A stretch of 64,000 nt of DNA from Vagococcus martis (GTDB lineage: Bacteria; Bacillota; Bacilli; Lactobacillales; Vagococcaceae). Made by a program: the position numbers and the translations under genes. This document shows, piece after piece, positions 27,072 to 35,665 of the stretch; within the stretch, counting starts at the first letter, position 1; every line of letters begins with the position of its first letter. The DNA is taken from NCBI RefSeq assembly GCF_002026305.1, contig NZ_MVAB01000001.1, positions 1,842,001 to 1,906,000 on the forward strand. Direction: 5' to 3'. Under the pieces are notes generated by a model, which made no database searches, was not told the origin of the DNA, and saw only the letters and a program-made list of their open reading frames with translations.

Positions 27072-28233
27072 ATGAAAAAAATTAAATTTGTTAGTAGACG
27101 TAGAGGCTTCTTTAATCATTTAGAAAACATAAATGATGAAATAGTATTTGAATTTATTCAGTCTTCATTTGAAGTACCTAGTATAAAAAGAAAAATTGCT
27201 AGTCAATTAATACGTACTAAATTCATGACTTTGTTAGGTGTTATAGAAACAATTAAATACAATACCAATGAAGATAAAGAAACACTTCTTGGGAGTTTTA
27301 ATCGATTTTTAAGTGTTGAGAGACCTTATTTTATATATTTAGAAAATCCAACAGCTTTGTTTCACTATACACTTGGGAGAAACAAATCTTATTTAGGAAA
27401 ACATAAATTTAAAAATAATTTAGAAAATGCTTATTTAAAAGAAATAGTTTGCATGTCATATGCCTGTATGAGCACTATGGATGATATTTTTAGTCCAGCA
27501 ATATACAGGGGGAAAAGAAGAGTAATCTATCCTTTAGTGCCAGATAATAATAATGTTACAGTAAATTTGATTAAAGAAAGATGCAAAGATGATGAATTAA
27601 ATGTTTTATTCATTGCTCAAGGTACTAGGTTTATTTCTAAAGGAGGACTTGAAGTTTTAGAAGCTTTTAAATATTTAAAAGATGTTAAAATAACAGTTAT
27701 CACCAATATATCTAGTGTTGAGGGATTAATAAAAGAATATAGGGAGCTTCCTAACATTAAGTTCTACGATTTTAAATATTCTTATGAGGATATGGAACAA
27801 ATATATGCGCAACATCAAATTTTATTACATCCATCTAGCGATGATAGTTTTGGATTAACTGTTTTAGAAGCGATGAAAGCAGGTTTACCCATAATTACTA
27901 CCAGATTATACGCATTTCCAGAAATGGTTGAAGAAGGGATTAACGGATATATGGTACAACCAAAATGGGAATTTTTTGGCAAAAATAATCTTCCAAATCC
28001 GTTAGTGTGGAATAATAGAAAAAAAAACTCTATATTCGACTGAATTATCACAAACTATTATTGATTTCATAATTAAAAAAATAAATTCTTTAAATGAGGA
28101 TAGAGAGTTATTAAAAGAAATGAGTATTAATTCATATAATAAAGCACGAAAGAAACCATTTTCTAGTGAATTTATACTTAAGCAATGGGAAAATATCTAT
28201 ATTGAGAGCATAGAGAACGAAGAGGAGTGGTAA
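27072..28233 (+). pseudogene. GT4 glycosyltransferase, frameshifted at a 9-A run
   Basis: The first frame (27072-28043, 323 residues) carries both lobes of a GT-B enzyme, including LNVLFIAQGTRFISKGGLEVLEAF and HPSSDDSFGLTVLEAMKAGLPIITT. It stops soon after the A-run at 28019-28027. Another frame continues without stop to 28233 and encodes a normal family C-terminus (LYSTELSQTIIDFI, INSLNEDRELLKEMSI, ILKQWENIY). Eight As instead of nine would restore a 386-residue protein. The break could be a true mutation, phase variation, or sequencing error. The shortened form lacks about 60 C-terminal residues. Confidence 0.8.
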
Positions 28234-28234
28234 A

Positions 28235-29101
28235 TTGAAAGGTATAATCTTAGCAGGAGGAAGTGGAACTAGACTGTATCCACTTACTAAATCAGTATCA
28301 AAACAGTTAATGCCTATATATGATAAGCCAATGATATATTATCCATTGGCTAGTCTTATGTTAGCAGGAATTAAGGATATTTTAATCATATCAACACCAA
28401 CAGATACACCAAGATTTGAGGAGTTATTAGGTGATGGACATGATTTAGGAATAAACATTGAATATGCTATTCAAGAAAGTCCTGATGGCTTAGCGCAAGC
28501 CTTTATCATAGGAGAAGATTTTATAGGTGAGGATTCTGTTTGTCTGATATTAGGTGATAATATTTATTATGGAAGTGGACTATCAAAACTATTACAACGT
28601 TCAGCACAAAAAGAATCAGGAGCAACAGTATTTGGTTACCATGTAAATGATCCTGAGAGATTTGGAGTAGTTGAATTTGACGACAATATGAGAGCAATCT
28701 CTATCGAAGAAAAACCAGAAAAACCAAAATCTAATTATGCAGTTACGGGACTTTATTTTTATGATAATAGAGTGGTCAATATTGCGAAAAATATAAAACC
28801 ATCAGAACGTGGTGAATTAGAAATTACTGATATTAATAAAGAATATCTACGACTAAATGAATTAGAAGTTGAATTAATGGGACGAGGGTTTGCCTGGTTA
28901 GATACTGGAACACACGAGTCATTATTAGAAGCTTCAACATTTATTGAAACGATAGAGAAAAGACAAAATCTAAAAGTCGCTTGTTTAGAAGAAATTGCTT
29001 ATCGCATGGGATATATAACAAAAGAAGAATTAGAGGTTTTAGCGAAACCACTATTGAAAAACCAATATGGCCAATACTTAAAAAGGTTATATGAAGATTA
29101 A
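28235..29101 (+). CDS. rmlA: Glucose-1-phosphate thymidylyltransferase
   Basis: A 288-residue enzyme making dTDP-glucose, the first step to dTDP-L-rhamnose. Nucleotide-binding [21 protein letters not shown], then [31 protein letters not shown] and [16 protein letters not shown] start with GAGGAG seven bases upstream, directly after the stop of the restored GT4 frame. First of four rml genes in order A-C-B-D. Confidence 0.96.
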   Translation: MKGIILAGGSGTRLYPLTKSVSKQLMPIYDKPMIYYPLASLMLAGIKDILIISTPTDTPRFEELLGDGHDLGINIEYAIQESPDGLAQAFIIGEDFIGEDSVCLILGDNIYYGSGLSKLLQRSAQKESGATVFGYHVNDPERFGVVEFDDNMRAISIEEKPEKPKSNYAVTGLYFYDNRVVNIAKNIKPSERGELEITDINKEYLRLNELEVELMGRGFAWLDTGTHESLLEASTFIETIEKRQNLKVACLEEIAYRMGYITKEELEVLAKPLLKNQYGQYLKRLYED

Positions 29102-29123
29102 TTTTATTTTGGAGGGTGTATAG

Positions 29124-29684
29124 GTGAAGATTTTTAATACGAAATTACAGGATGTTAAAATTATAGAGACACCCGTTTTTGGAGATAATCGCGGATTTTT
29201 TACAGAATCTTACAATAAAGAAAAATTTTCTGAAATAGGAATCACAAATGATTTTATACAAGATAACCACTCACTTTCAGTTGAGGTTGGAACGTTACGT
29301 GGTATGCATTATCAACTATCTCCAAAGGCACAAACTAAGTTAGTACGTTGTACTACTGGAGTAATATATGATGTATTAGTAGATATGAGAAAAGGTTCTC
29401 CAACTTATGGACAATGGGAAGGATACCTTTTAAGCGAGTACAATCACAGACAGTTGCTTGTACCAAAAGGATTTGCACATGGTTTTTGTACACTTACTCC
29501 GGATGTAAATATTCAATATAAAGTAGACGAATTGTATTCACCTGAGCATGATAGAGGGATTGCTTATGACGACCCTAGTATTGGTATCGAATGGCCGATG
29601 AATGCAACAGTGTTATCTGAAAAAGATAAAAATCATCCTAATCTAAAAGATGCTGAAAACAATTTTGTATGGGGTGAAGTATAA
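29124..29684 (+). CDS. rmlC: dTDP-4-dehydrorhamnose 3,5-epimerase
   Basis: A 186-residue cupin epimerase. Motifs: FGDNRGFFTESYN, QDNHSLSVEVGTLRGMHYQ, YDVLVDMRKGSPTYGQW and VPKGFAHGFCTL, with the conserved catalytic His in RGMHYQ. GTG start with GGAGGG seven bases upstream. Third enzyme of the rhamnose pathway, second in gene order. Confidence 0.96.
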   Translation: MKIFNTKLQDVKIIETPVFGDNRGFFTESYNKEKFSEIGITNDFIQDNHSLSVEVGTLRGMHYQLSPKAQTKLVRCTTGVIYDVLVDMRKGSPTYGQWEGYLLSEYNHRQLLVPKGFAHGFCTLTPDVNIQYKVDELYSPEHDRGIAYDDPSIGIEWPMNATVLSEKDKNHPNLKDAENNFVWGEV

Positions 29685-29685
29685 T

Positions 29686-30672
29686 ATGAAAAATATTTTA
29701 GTTACAGGTGGAGCAGGTTTTATAGGAAGTAATTTTGTACATTATATGCTAGATAAACATCCTGACTACACTATTATAAATCTTGACTTACTAACATATG
29801 CTGGGAATACCCATAATCTGGATGATGTTATTGATAATCCAAGACATATTTTTGTTAAAGGAAATATAACTAATAGAGAGTTAGTTAGTTATTTAGTAGA
29901 AAAGTATTCAATTGATGCATTTGTAAATTTTGCTGCAGAATCACATGTGGATAGAAGTATATTAAATCCATCTATCTTTGTAGAGACGAACGTACAGGGA
30001 ACATTAGCCTTATTAGACGTAGCAAAAAAATATGAAATACAAAAATATTTACAAGTATCAACAGATGAAGTATATGGAAGTCTTGGTTCTACTGGATACT
30101 TTACAGAGGAAACACCATTAGCACCAAACAGTCCTTATTCTGCTAGTAAAACAAGTGCTGATTTATTAGTTCGTTCATACTATGAAACATATGATATGAA
30201 TGTAAATATTACTAGATGTTCAAATAATTATGGACCATATCATTTTCCTGAAAAGTTAATTCCATTAATGATTTCTAATGCATTAGATGGAAAAAATTTA
30301 CCAATATATGGTGATGGTATGAATGTAAGGGACTGGTTACATGTTTATGATCATTGCCAAGCAATAGATTTAGTCCTTCATAAAGGTAGAAAAGGTGAAG
30401 TATATAACGTTGGTGGGCATAATGAACGAACTAATAATGAAATAGTAGATATTATCATTGAAAAACTACAAGTGTCTCCTGATTTAAAAGTATATGTTGA
30501 AGACAGATTAGGCCATGATAAGAGATATGCAATTGACCCTACTAAATTAGAAACTGAGTTAGGATGGAAACCTAAATATACATTTGAAACAGGTATTGTG
30601 GAAACAATAGATTGGTATTTAGCAAATGAATCATGGTGGAGACCATTGCAAGAAAAAGCAAAATTAAACTAG
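29686..30672 (+). CDS. rmlB: dTDP-glucose 4,6-dehydratase
   Basis: A 328-residue SDR enzyme. TGGAGFIGSNF NAD-binding loop at the N-terminus, AESHVDRSI, STDEVYGSL with the catalytic Thr/Asp/Glu, and YSASKTSADLLVRSYYETY with YxxxK. The ATG at 29686 aligns with the family start; an upstream in-frame ATG at 29650 lies inside rmlC. Only one base separates it from the rmlC stop, so translation is probably coupled. Confidence 0.96.
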   Translation: MKNILVTGGAGFIGSNFVHYMLDKHPDYTIINLDLLTYAGNTHNLDDVIDNPRHIFVKGNITNRELVSYLVEKYSIDAFVNFAAESHVDRSILNPSIFVETNVQGTLALLDVAKKYEIQKYLQVSTDEVYGSLGSTGYFTEETPLAPNSPYSASKTSADLLVRSYYETYDMNVNITRCSNNYGPYHFPEKLIPLMISNALDGKNLPIYGDGMNVRDWLHVYDHCQAIDLVLHKGRKGEVYNVGGHNERTNNEIVDIIIEKLQVSPDLKVYVEDRLGHDKRYAIDPTKLETELGWKPKYTFETGIVETIDWYLANESWWRPLQEKAKLN

Positions 30673-30700
30673 TTCTATAGATTGGACAGGAGGAATTGTA

Positions 30701-31543
30701 GTGACTGTATTAATCACAGGTGCAAATGGCCAATTAGGTAGTGAGTTAACTAATCTTTTAAAACAACAAAATATAGATTTTATTGCTTATGATAGTCAAG
30801 AGATGGATATTACAGATTTTGATAAGACGCTTTCTATTATTAAAGATATTAAGCCCTCAGTAGTTTATCATTGTGCAGCCTATACAGCAGTTGACTTAGC
30901 AGAAGATGAAGGAAAAGAGATGAATTATCTTGTAAATGTCGATGGTACTAAAAATGTTGCTCAAGCATGTAAAAAAGTTGGTGCTACATTGGTTTATATC
31001 AGTACTGATTATGTATTTGATGGAAAAAAAAGGGAAGTTCCATACATAGAAACAGATAAAACCTCTCCAATTAATGAATACGGAGAAGCAAAATTATTAG
31101 GAGAACAGGTGGTTCAGGAGATTTTAAACAATTATTATATTATAAGGACATCTTGGGTTTTCGGTGAATATGGAAATAATTTTGTTTATACAATGAAAAA
31201 GCTTGCTAAAACCCATGACCAATTAACGGTAGTAAATGATCAAGTAGGCAGACCAACCTGGACAAAAAGTTTAGCAGAATTTATGACATATTTAGTACAA
31301 AATAATTGTGAATATGGAACTTATCATTTTTCTAATGATGATATATGCACATGGTATGAATTTGCACAAGAAATATTACAAGATGATAATGTAACTATTT
31401 CTCCTGTAACATCTGATCAATTCATTACTAAAGCAGCAAGACCAGAGTATTCAATTATGGATTTAGAAAAAGCGAAATCAACTGGGTATGAAATAATTTC
31501 GTGGAAAACAGCATTACAGCATTTTTTGGAGGGAATTAAATGA
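30701..31543 (+). CDS. rmlD: dTDP-4-dehydrorhamnose reductase
   Basis: A 280-residue NAD(P)H-dependent reductase, the last step to dTDP-L-rhamnose. [38 protein letters not shown] and [10 protein letters not shown] with YxxxK, and [17 protein letters not shown] start preceded by AGGAGG. It overlaps the next gene by 4 bases. Confidence 0.95.
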   Translation: MTVLITGANGQLGSELTNLLKQQNIDFIAYDSQEMDITDFDKTLSIIKDIKPSVVYHCAAYTAVDLAEDEGKEMNYLVNVDGTKNVAQACKKVGATLVYISTDYVFDGKKREVPYIETDKTSPINEYGEAKLLGEQVVQEILNNYYIIRTSWVFGEYGNNFVYTMKKLAKTHDQLTVVNDQVGRPTWTKSLAEFMTYLVQNNCEYGTYHFSNDDICTWYEFAQEILQDDNVTISPVTSDQFITKAARPEYSIMDLEKAKSTGYEIISWKTALQHFLEGIK

Positions 31544-32706
31544 AGGTCTCAGTTGTAGGTTTAGGTTATGTTGGTTTAGCTAACGCATTATTATTATCAC
31601 AAAATAATGATGTAATAGCATATGATATAGTAGATGAAAAGATTGAATTGTTGAACAAAGGAATCTCACCATTAGTAGATAATGAAATTGAAGAATTCTT
31701 AACAGATAAATCTCTATCTATAGAATTCACAACAGATTTTGATAAGGCAATTAATCATGGTGAGTACTGTATTATTGCAACACCAACAGATTATGATGAA
31801 AAGAAAAATTATTTTAATACATCAACAGTTGAAAGTGTGATAGAAAAAGGATTTGCAGTCAATCCAGATACTATCTTTATTATAAAATCAACAGTTCCTG
31901 TAGGGTATACAAAAGAGTTGAAAGAAAAATACAACACAGAAAACATTATTTTTTCACCAGAGTTTTTACGTGAAGGAAAAGCCTTGTACGATAACTTACA
32001 CCCATCAAGAATTATAGTGGGTGAGAGAAGCGAAAGAGCAGAGGTATTTGCTAAAGCATTATTGGATAATTCTTATGAAGAGGATATACCTGTTTTATTA
32101 ACTGACTCTACAGAAGCTGAAGCAATTAAACTATTTTCAAATACATACCTTGCTTTAAGAGTGTCATACTTTAATGAGTTAGATACCTATGCAGAAGTGA
32201 GAGGACTAGACACTAAACAGATTATCGAAGGTGTTGGTTTAGATCCTCGTATAGGAAGTCATTACAATAATCCTTCATTTGGTTATGGTGGTTATTGCTT
32301 ACCAAAAGACACCAAACAATTATTGGCTAATTATGACCAAGTACCTAATAATATTATTGGGGCAATCGTTGAAGCCAATAGAACGCGAAAAGATTTTATC
32401 GCTGACCAAATCATTGCTAAACAACCAAAAGTTGTTGGTATCTATCGTTTAACGATGAAAGCTAACTCGGATAATTTTAGATACTCGTCTATTCAAGGCA
32501 TTATGAAACGATTAAAAGCTAAGGGAATAGAAGTGATTGTTTACGAGCCAACATTAAAAGAAGACACCTTTTTTAATTCAAAAGTCTATACTGATTTAGA
32601 TGAATTTAAAAAAGTATCAGAAGTTATCGTAACAAATCGTATCGAAAAAGAATTATCAGATTCATTGGATAAAATTTATACAAGAGATATATTTAATCAA
32701 GATTAA
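31540..32706 (+). CDS. ugd: UDP-glucose/UDP-sugar 6-dehydrogenase
   Basis: A 388-residue NAD-dependent dehydrogenase. [48 protein letters not shown] and [15 protein letters not shown] with the catalytic Cys. Length matches the short UDP-glucose dehydrogenase class. It would supply UDP-glucuronate (or a related uronate) and make the capsule acidic; the exact sugar (Glc, GlcNAc or ManNAc) is not certain from sequence. Last gene of the operon. Confidence 0.92.
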   Translation: MKVSVVGLGYVGLANALLLSQNNDVIAYDIVDEKIELLNKGISPLVDNEIEEFLTDKSLSIEFTTDFDKAINHGEYCIIATPTDYDEKKNYFNTSTVESVIEKGFAVNPDTIFIIKSTVPVGYTKELKEKYNTENIIFSPEFLREGKALYDNLHPSRIIVGERSERAEVFAKALLDNSYEEDIPVLLTDSTEAEAIKLFSNTYLALRVSYFNELDTYAEVRGLDTKQIIEGVGLDPRIGSHYNNPSFGYGGYCLPKDTKQLLANYDQVPNNIIGAIVEANRTRKDFIADQIIAKQPKVVGIYRLTMKANSDNFRYSSIQGIMKRLKAKGIEVIVYEPTLKEDTFFNSKVYTDLDEFKKVSEVIVTNRIEKELSDSLDKIYTRDIFNQD

Positions 32707-32710
32707 CAAA

Positions 32711-32759
32711 ATCCCCCCACAAGAAGTCTATCTGATTTCTCGTGGAGGGCTATTTTTTT
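32711..32759 (+). terminator. Terminator of the capsule operon
   Basis: CCCCCCAC (32713-32720) pairs with GTGGAGGG (32742-32749), with one mismatch, with extra AAGAA/TTTCT pairing, and is followed by a seven-T run. Confidence 0.8.
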
Positions 32760-32762
32760 ATC

Positions 32763-33563
32763 CTAATCTATCTTTCTAACATAATCCTTGTGAAGTGTAA
32801 CAAATACCTTGCGATGATTATAGAGTATACAAGCATGCGTTGTTGTTTTGGTGTGGCAAATTTGCTCAATATCAAAGACAGTACTTTTGGAAAAGTGCAT
32901 GCCAGATGCTTTTTTAAAGGATTCATCTGCTTGAATGACGAGTGTTCTTAATGCTTCAAATCGTGTTCCTGTTGTGTGATAAGCGTCCTTTTGTTGGGTG
33001 ATGGTCTTTTTTGGTGCAGCATATTGTTGCCAAGCAAGTTTATCTCCGTAAAAATGACTTGTATCAACAGGTGTACTGGTGTATTGCCACATAGCATAGC
33101 TAGGCCATTGCTTAACAACAGGTGTGTGTTGAGAGTATTTGGCAACCCATAAACCATAATCACCAGCTACGACATCTAACCAATCATCAGAGTTTGCATC
33201 ACTTTCATTCATATAGATGAGAGGTTTTACGCCAGTTTGTTTGTAGACATAATCTAAAAACTCTTTGGCTTTTTGTGCCCCTTGTTTACCATACTCTTCA
33301 TAGTCAAGAACTAAGATGGCTTCACCTATATAGCCTTTGATATGTGTTAAGAAAAAGTCTGCTTGTTTGATGACATCATTTTGATCTAAAAAATGATACA
33401 CCCCATAAGGCTTGTTTAATTTTTTGGCTTGTTGGACAAAAGTGTCACATGTATCATCAATAAAGTAAGTGCCTTCTGTTGCTTTAAAGATAAAGGCGTC
33501 CGCTTTTAGTGTATCAAGTGACATCCCTCGTTGGTGGTTTGATAAGTCAATAACTTTTAGCAT
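32763..33563 (-). CDS. GH25 muramidase-like lysin without signal peptide
   Basis: A 266-residue protein. GH25 domain at residues 1-190: VIDLSNHQRG, FIFKATEGTYFID, YGVYHFLDQ, ILVLDYEEYG (catalytic acids) and AMWQYTSTPVD. After a linker, residues about 195-266 may be a small SH3-like wall-binding domain. There is no signal peptide, which resembles phage endolysins that need a holin or leave on lysis. AAAGGAG lies before the ATG. It is downstream of DUF2922-like, DUF1659-like and sigma-like genes on the same strand. No phage structural genes are present nearby. Confidence 0.88.
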   Translation of the reverse strand: MLKVIDLSNHQRGMSLDTLKADAFIFKATEGTYFIDDTCDTFVQQAKKLNKPYGVYHFLDQNDVIKQADFFLTHIKGYIGEAILVLDYEEYGKQGAQKAKEFLDYVYKQTGVKPLIYMNESDANSDDWLDVVAGDYGLWVAKYSQHTPVVKQWPSYAMWQYTSTPVDTSHFYGDKLAWQQYAAPKKTITQQKDAYHTTGTRFEALRTLVIQADESFKKASGMHFSKSTVFDIEQICHTKTTTHACILYNHRKVFVTLHKDYVRKID

Positions 33564-33585
33564 ATAAAAACTCCTTTCTGATATA

Positions 33586-33614
33586 AGAAAAGACGACGTT
33601 TGTGGTAAACGTCG
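33586..33614 (-). terminator. Hairpin between the DUF2922-like and GH25 genes
   Basis: CGACGTTT (33594-33601) pairs with AAACGTCG (33607-33614) around a 5-nt loop. On the minus strand it is followed by a T-rich TCTTTTCTT, so it may partly end transcription before the lysin. Confidence 0.55.
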
Positions 33615-33623
33615 CCTAAATTG

Positions 33624-33836
33624 TTAGAACAACTCTGTAATAATCGTTTCACTATAGTGTGCTGATTTTGGTGTCACATAAAGTTGTTTGCCGTTTGCTT
33701 CAAAGATTCCTAAAGCTGAGATAGCCATCATCGCATCTTTTACTTCATCTTTTGTTAGTTCTTGGCTGGCTACTTTTGGTACTAATGTTGTTTTTTTGTT
33801 TTCCTCGTTTAAAAAGTTTAAGTTTAGTTTTTTCAT
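33624..33836 (-). CDS. DUF2922-like small protein
   Basis: A 70-residue soluble protein. The pattern LNLNFLNEENKKTTL, then ELTKDEVKDAMMAISALGIFE and a YVTPKSAHYSETIITEL ending resembles the DUF2922 family, whose function is unknown. A strong AGGAGG lies seven bases before the ATG. It is normally found beside a DUF1659-type partner, as here. Family assignment is from memory of the pattern and not searched. Confidence 0.7.
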   Translation of the reverse strand: MKKLNLNFLNEENKKTTLVPKVASQELTKDEVKDAMMAISALGIFEANGKQLYVTPKSAHYSETIITELF

Positions 33837-33869
33837 GGTTATGTCCTCCTAGTATAGTTGTCTGATTGA

Positions 33870-34079
33870 TTACATATCGTAGTGGTGAGTGTTTACGATT
33901 GACAGTCTTTCTAATGGTTCATCTTTTGGAGCAAGTGAGTCGAAGATATCACCTAAGTCTAAAATGTTTTCATCAGTGGCACTTTCTTTTAAGTTAGCTA
34001 ATGTTTGTTTACGTGGTTTGTCGTCACCTACTGCTTTGAATGTTAAGATTGATTTTTTACTGTCGAAGATTTTTTCCAT
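33870..34079 (-). CDS. DUF1659-like small protein
   Basis: A 69-residue protein with no signal peptide. The layout (SILTFKAVGDDKPRKQTLANLKESATDENILDLGDIFDSLA) resembles DUF1659 proteins, small and of unknown role, usually paired with DUF2922. The ATG at 34079 is preferred (AAAGGA ten bases upstream); an in-frame GTG at 34088 is almost touching that site. The gene sits between the sigma-like gene and the DUF2922-like gene, all on the minus strand. Confidence 0.65.
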   Translation of the reverse strand: MEKIFDSKKSILTFKAVGDDKPRKQTLANLKESATDENILDLGDIFDSLAPKDEPLERLSIVNTHHYDM

Positions 34080-34154
34080 GTTCGTCACGTCCTTTTGTTA
34101 GTTTAGTAAGTTGCGCGCCTTACACTTATATAAACGTTTCCCAAATCAAAAGTG

Positions 34155-34654
34155 TTAACCCCTTTTTTCAAATTTTTTATATTTTTTTCTTACACCATCT
34201 CGCCAGCGATAAACTGTCTTCCTAGAAACCTTGTATTTATCAGCTATTTGGCTCATAGTCAGTTGATCAAAAAAACGATCAGCCAAATATTTTTTTCGCA
34301 AGGAGTCAGCGTCTGAGCGAGTTGATGATACAAATCGGTTGTGGCTAAAGAAGAAGAGATATCATTATCCTCAGTGAGTAAGTCTAGTTGAGTATCTTCT
34401 ATGATATCTTTGTCATAGCGTCGTTGTTCTTTTCTGATTTTATCGACTGTCGCCCAACAGATTTTTTGATAAACAAACGGTCTAAAGGGAGCTCTGTTGT
34501 CTGGTCGTTTTTGATAATCTCGATGTGTTAGTAGTAACTCTATACGAGCATGCTGCAAATAATCATCAAACTCTGGGTGTGATGGGGTAATGTGGTATTT
34601 TTTCAATGCGCCTAAGATAAGTGAATGATAGGTTGTAAATAGTGTCTCTTCCAT
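34155..34654 (-). CDS. Sigma-70-like factor, HTH half in the -1 frame
   Basis: The first frame (34654-34259, 131 residues) has a region-2-like core (PEFDDYLQHARIELLLTHRDY, FVYQKICWATVDKIRKEQRR) and then ends LTPCEKNIWLIVFLIN. At GAAAAAAAT (34297-34289) the -1 frame opens and runs to 34155. It encodes YLADRFFDQL, then MSQIADKYKVSRKTVYRWRDG, a clear region-4 helix-turn-helix. Joined, the protein is about 166 residues, the usual size for ComX- or SigH-like factors. The site A-AAA-AAT is a possible -1 slippery heptamer; mutation or a missed A in the assembly are alternatives. Confidence 0.75.
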
Positions 34655-34680
34655 AAAAATAATCCTTTCAAGTTATCATT

Positions 34681-34690
34681 TGGCTAGCCA
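34681..34690. promoter_or_regulatory. Palindrome in the sigma-like / ComK-like divergent region
   Basis: TGGCTAGCCA is a perfect 10-bp palindrome 27 bases upstream of the sigma-like gene start. It could be an operator; no known consensus was recognised. Confidence 0.3.
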
Positions 34691-34767
34691 CTGTGAGTAT
34701 AGACAATTTTTTAAAATCAGGAAAAAACCAAAATTTGAATTTTCTGCGTAAAATTAATTATTTTTGT

Positions 34768-34783
34768 ATGAAAACGCTTTTAA
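34768..34783. promoter_or_regulatory. cre-like site upstream of the ComK-like gene
   Basis: ATGAAAACGCTTTTAA differs from the CcpA cre consensus (WTGNAARCGNWWWCA) at one conserved position. It lies about 65 bases before the ComK-like start, so carbon control is possible. Confidence 0.4.
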
Positions 34784-34844
34784 AATAACTTGGATATGTT
34801 AATATAAGGTGTAATTAAAAAACGTAAACTTAGGAGTGATAATC

Positions 34845-35621
34845 ATGGATATCAATGCAAGAAAACTTTTAATTCACGAGGATTTAGTACATGGAGATGC
34901 GATTAAACTAGATGATTTATATAACAAGTTTTTACCTTGTTGTGTGAAGACAGGAAACACGTCGTTAACACGTGATGTCTATTTTATACATGATATATCT
35001 GAATTGGGCATAAAGTATAAAGCCATGCTATTAACGTCTAATCATCTACCTATTTTAACGACCTCTACAACACGTGAACTAATGAGTGAATACAATCAAT
35101 CTCATAATCGAATTTTTGAAAGGGTATACAACACGATTGAACTATATAATGATTTTCAGCAAAAAAATTATAAACAAGCCATGATTGACAAGCAGTTGAT
35201 CTTTATGCCGCTAAATGGCACGGTGAGAAAAAATACAAGTTTTATTAATCCAATGTATATCACCAATTTTCATAAGATTGGTCAAGGGCAAATGACGATA
35301 AACTTTACTAATTTTTTAGGGATTGATCTGGATTATGGATGTCAGGCGTTTAATCAACGAGTAAACAAAGCGGTGAATCAGTATATGTTATATTTTTTCC
35401 CTGAAGCGTTTGACATATTAGAGCATGTTATTTCGTGGAAAGGAGATTACTTAATGAGTGAACTAACAAAAACAAGAAAAAAACGTCATAGTATTGATAG
35501 TGAAAAGTTAACTATATGTCGAAAGAAAGTGGATTATTTTTTAGTGATTCAGCAGTTGAATCAATCGCTTACGATTCAAGAGTTTATTGAGGAGTTTGAT
35601 AGTTATTGGGATAAAATTTAG
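34845..35621 (+). CDS. ComK-like protein
   Basis: A 258-residue protein. The central part shows the ComK layout: a strand LIFMPLNGTVRKNTSFINPMYI (compare IFxPxxSTR...WI in ComK), then MTINFTNFLGIDLDYGCQAFNQRVNKAVNQYMLYFF. It is longer than Bacillus ComK (about 190 residues) at both ends; the C-terminal 60 residues are basic. ComK activates DNA-uptake genes in Bacillus. The ATG at 34845 has AGGAG eight bases upstream; a GTG at 34836 overlaps that site. It is divergent from the sigma-like gene. Function as a competence regulator is inference. Confidence 0.65.
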   Translation: MDINARKLLIHEDLVHGDAIKLDDLYNKFLPCCVKTGNTSLTRDVYFIHDISELGIKYKAMLLTSNHLPILTTSTTRELMSEYNQSHNRIFERVYNTIELYNDFQQKNYKQAMIDKQLIFMPLNGTVRKNTSFINPMYITNFHKIGQGQMTINFTNFLGIDLDYGCQAFNQRVNKAVNQYMLYFFPEAFDILEHVISWKGDYLMSELTKTRKKRHSIDSEKLTICRKKVDYFLVIQQLNQSLTIQEFIEEFDSYWDKI

Positions 35622-35665
35622 TTAAAATGTGATATAGTAAAAAGATGCAAGGAGGCTGAAAGAAA

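Noticed and set aside
32742-32951. 69-codon plus-strand frame at the capsule operon end
   Set aside because: Overlaps the terminator and is antisense to the end of the GH25 gene.
33889-34225. Two plus-strand frames over the DUF1659-like gene region
   Set aside because: Antisense shadows; the minus-strand genes have good ribosome sites.
32763-34654. Prophage or prophage remnant
   Set aside because: Only a lysin-like gene is present; no integrase, capsid, tail, terminase or attachment repeats were seen.
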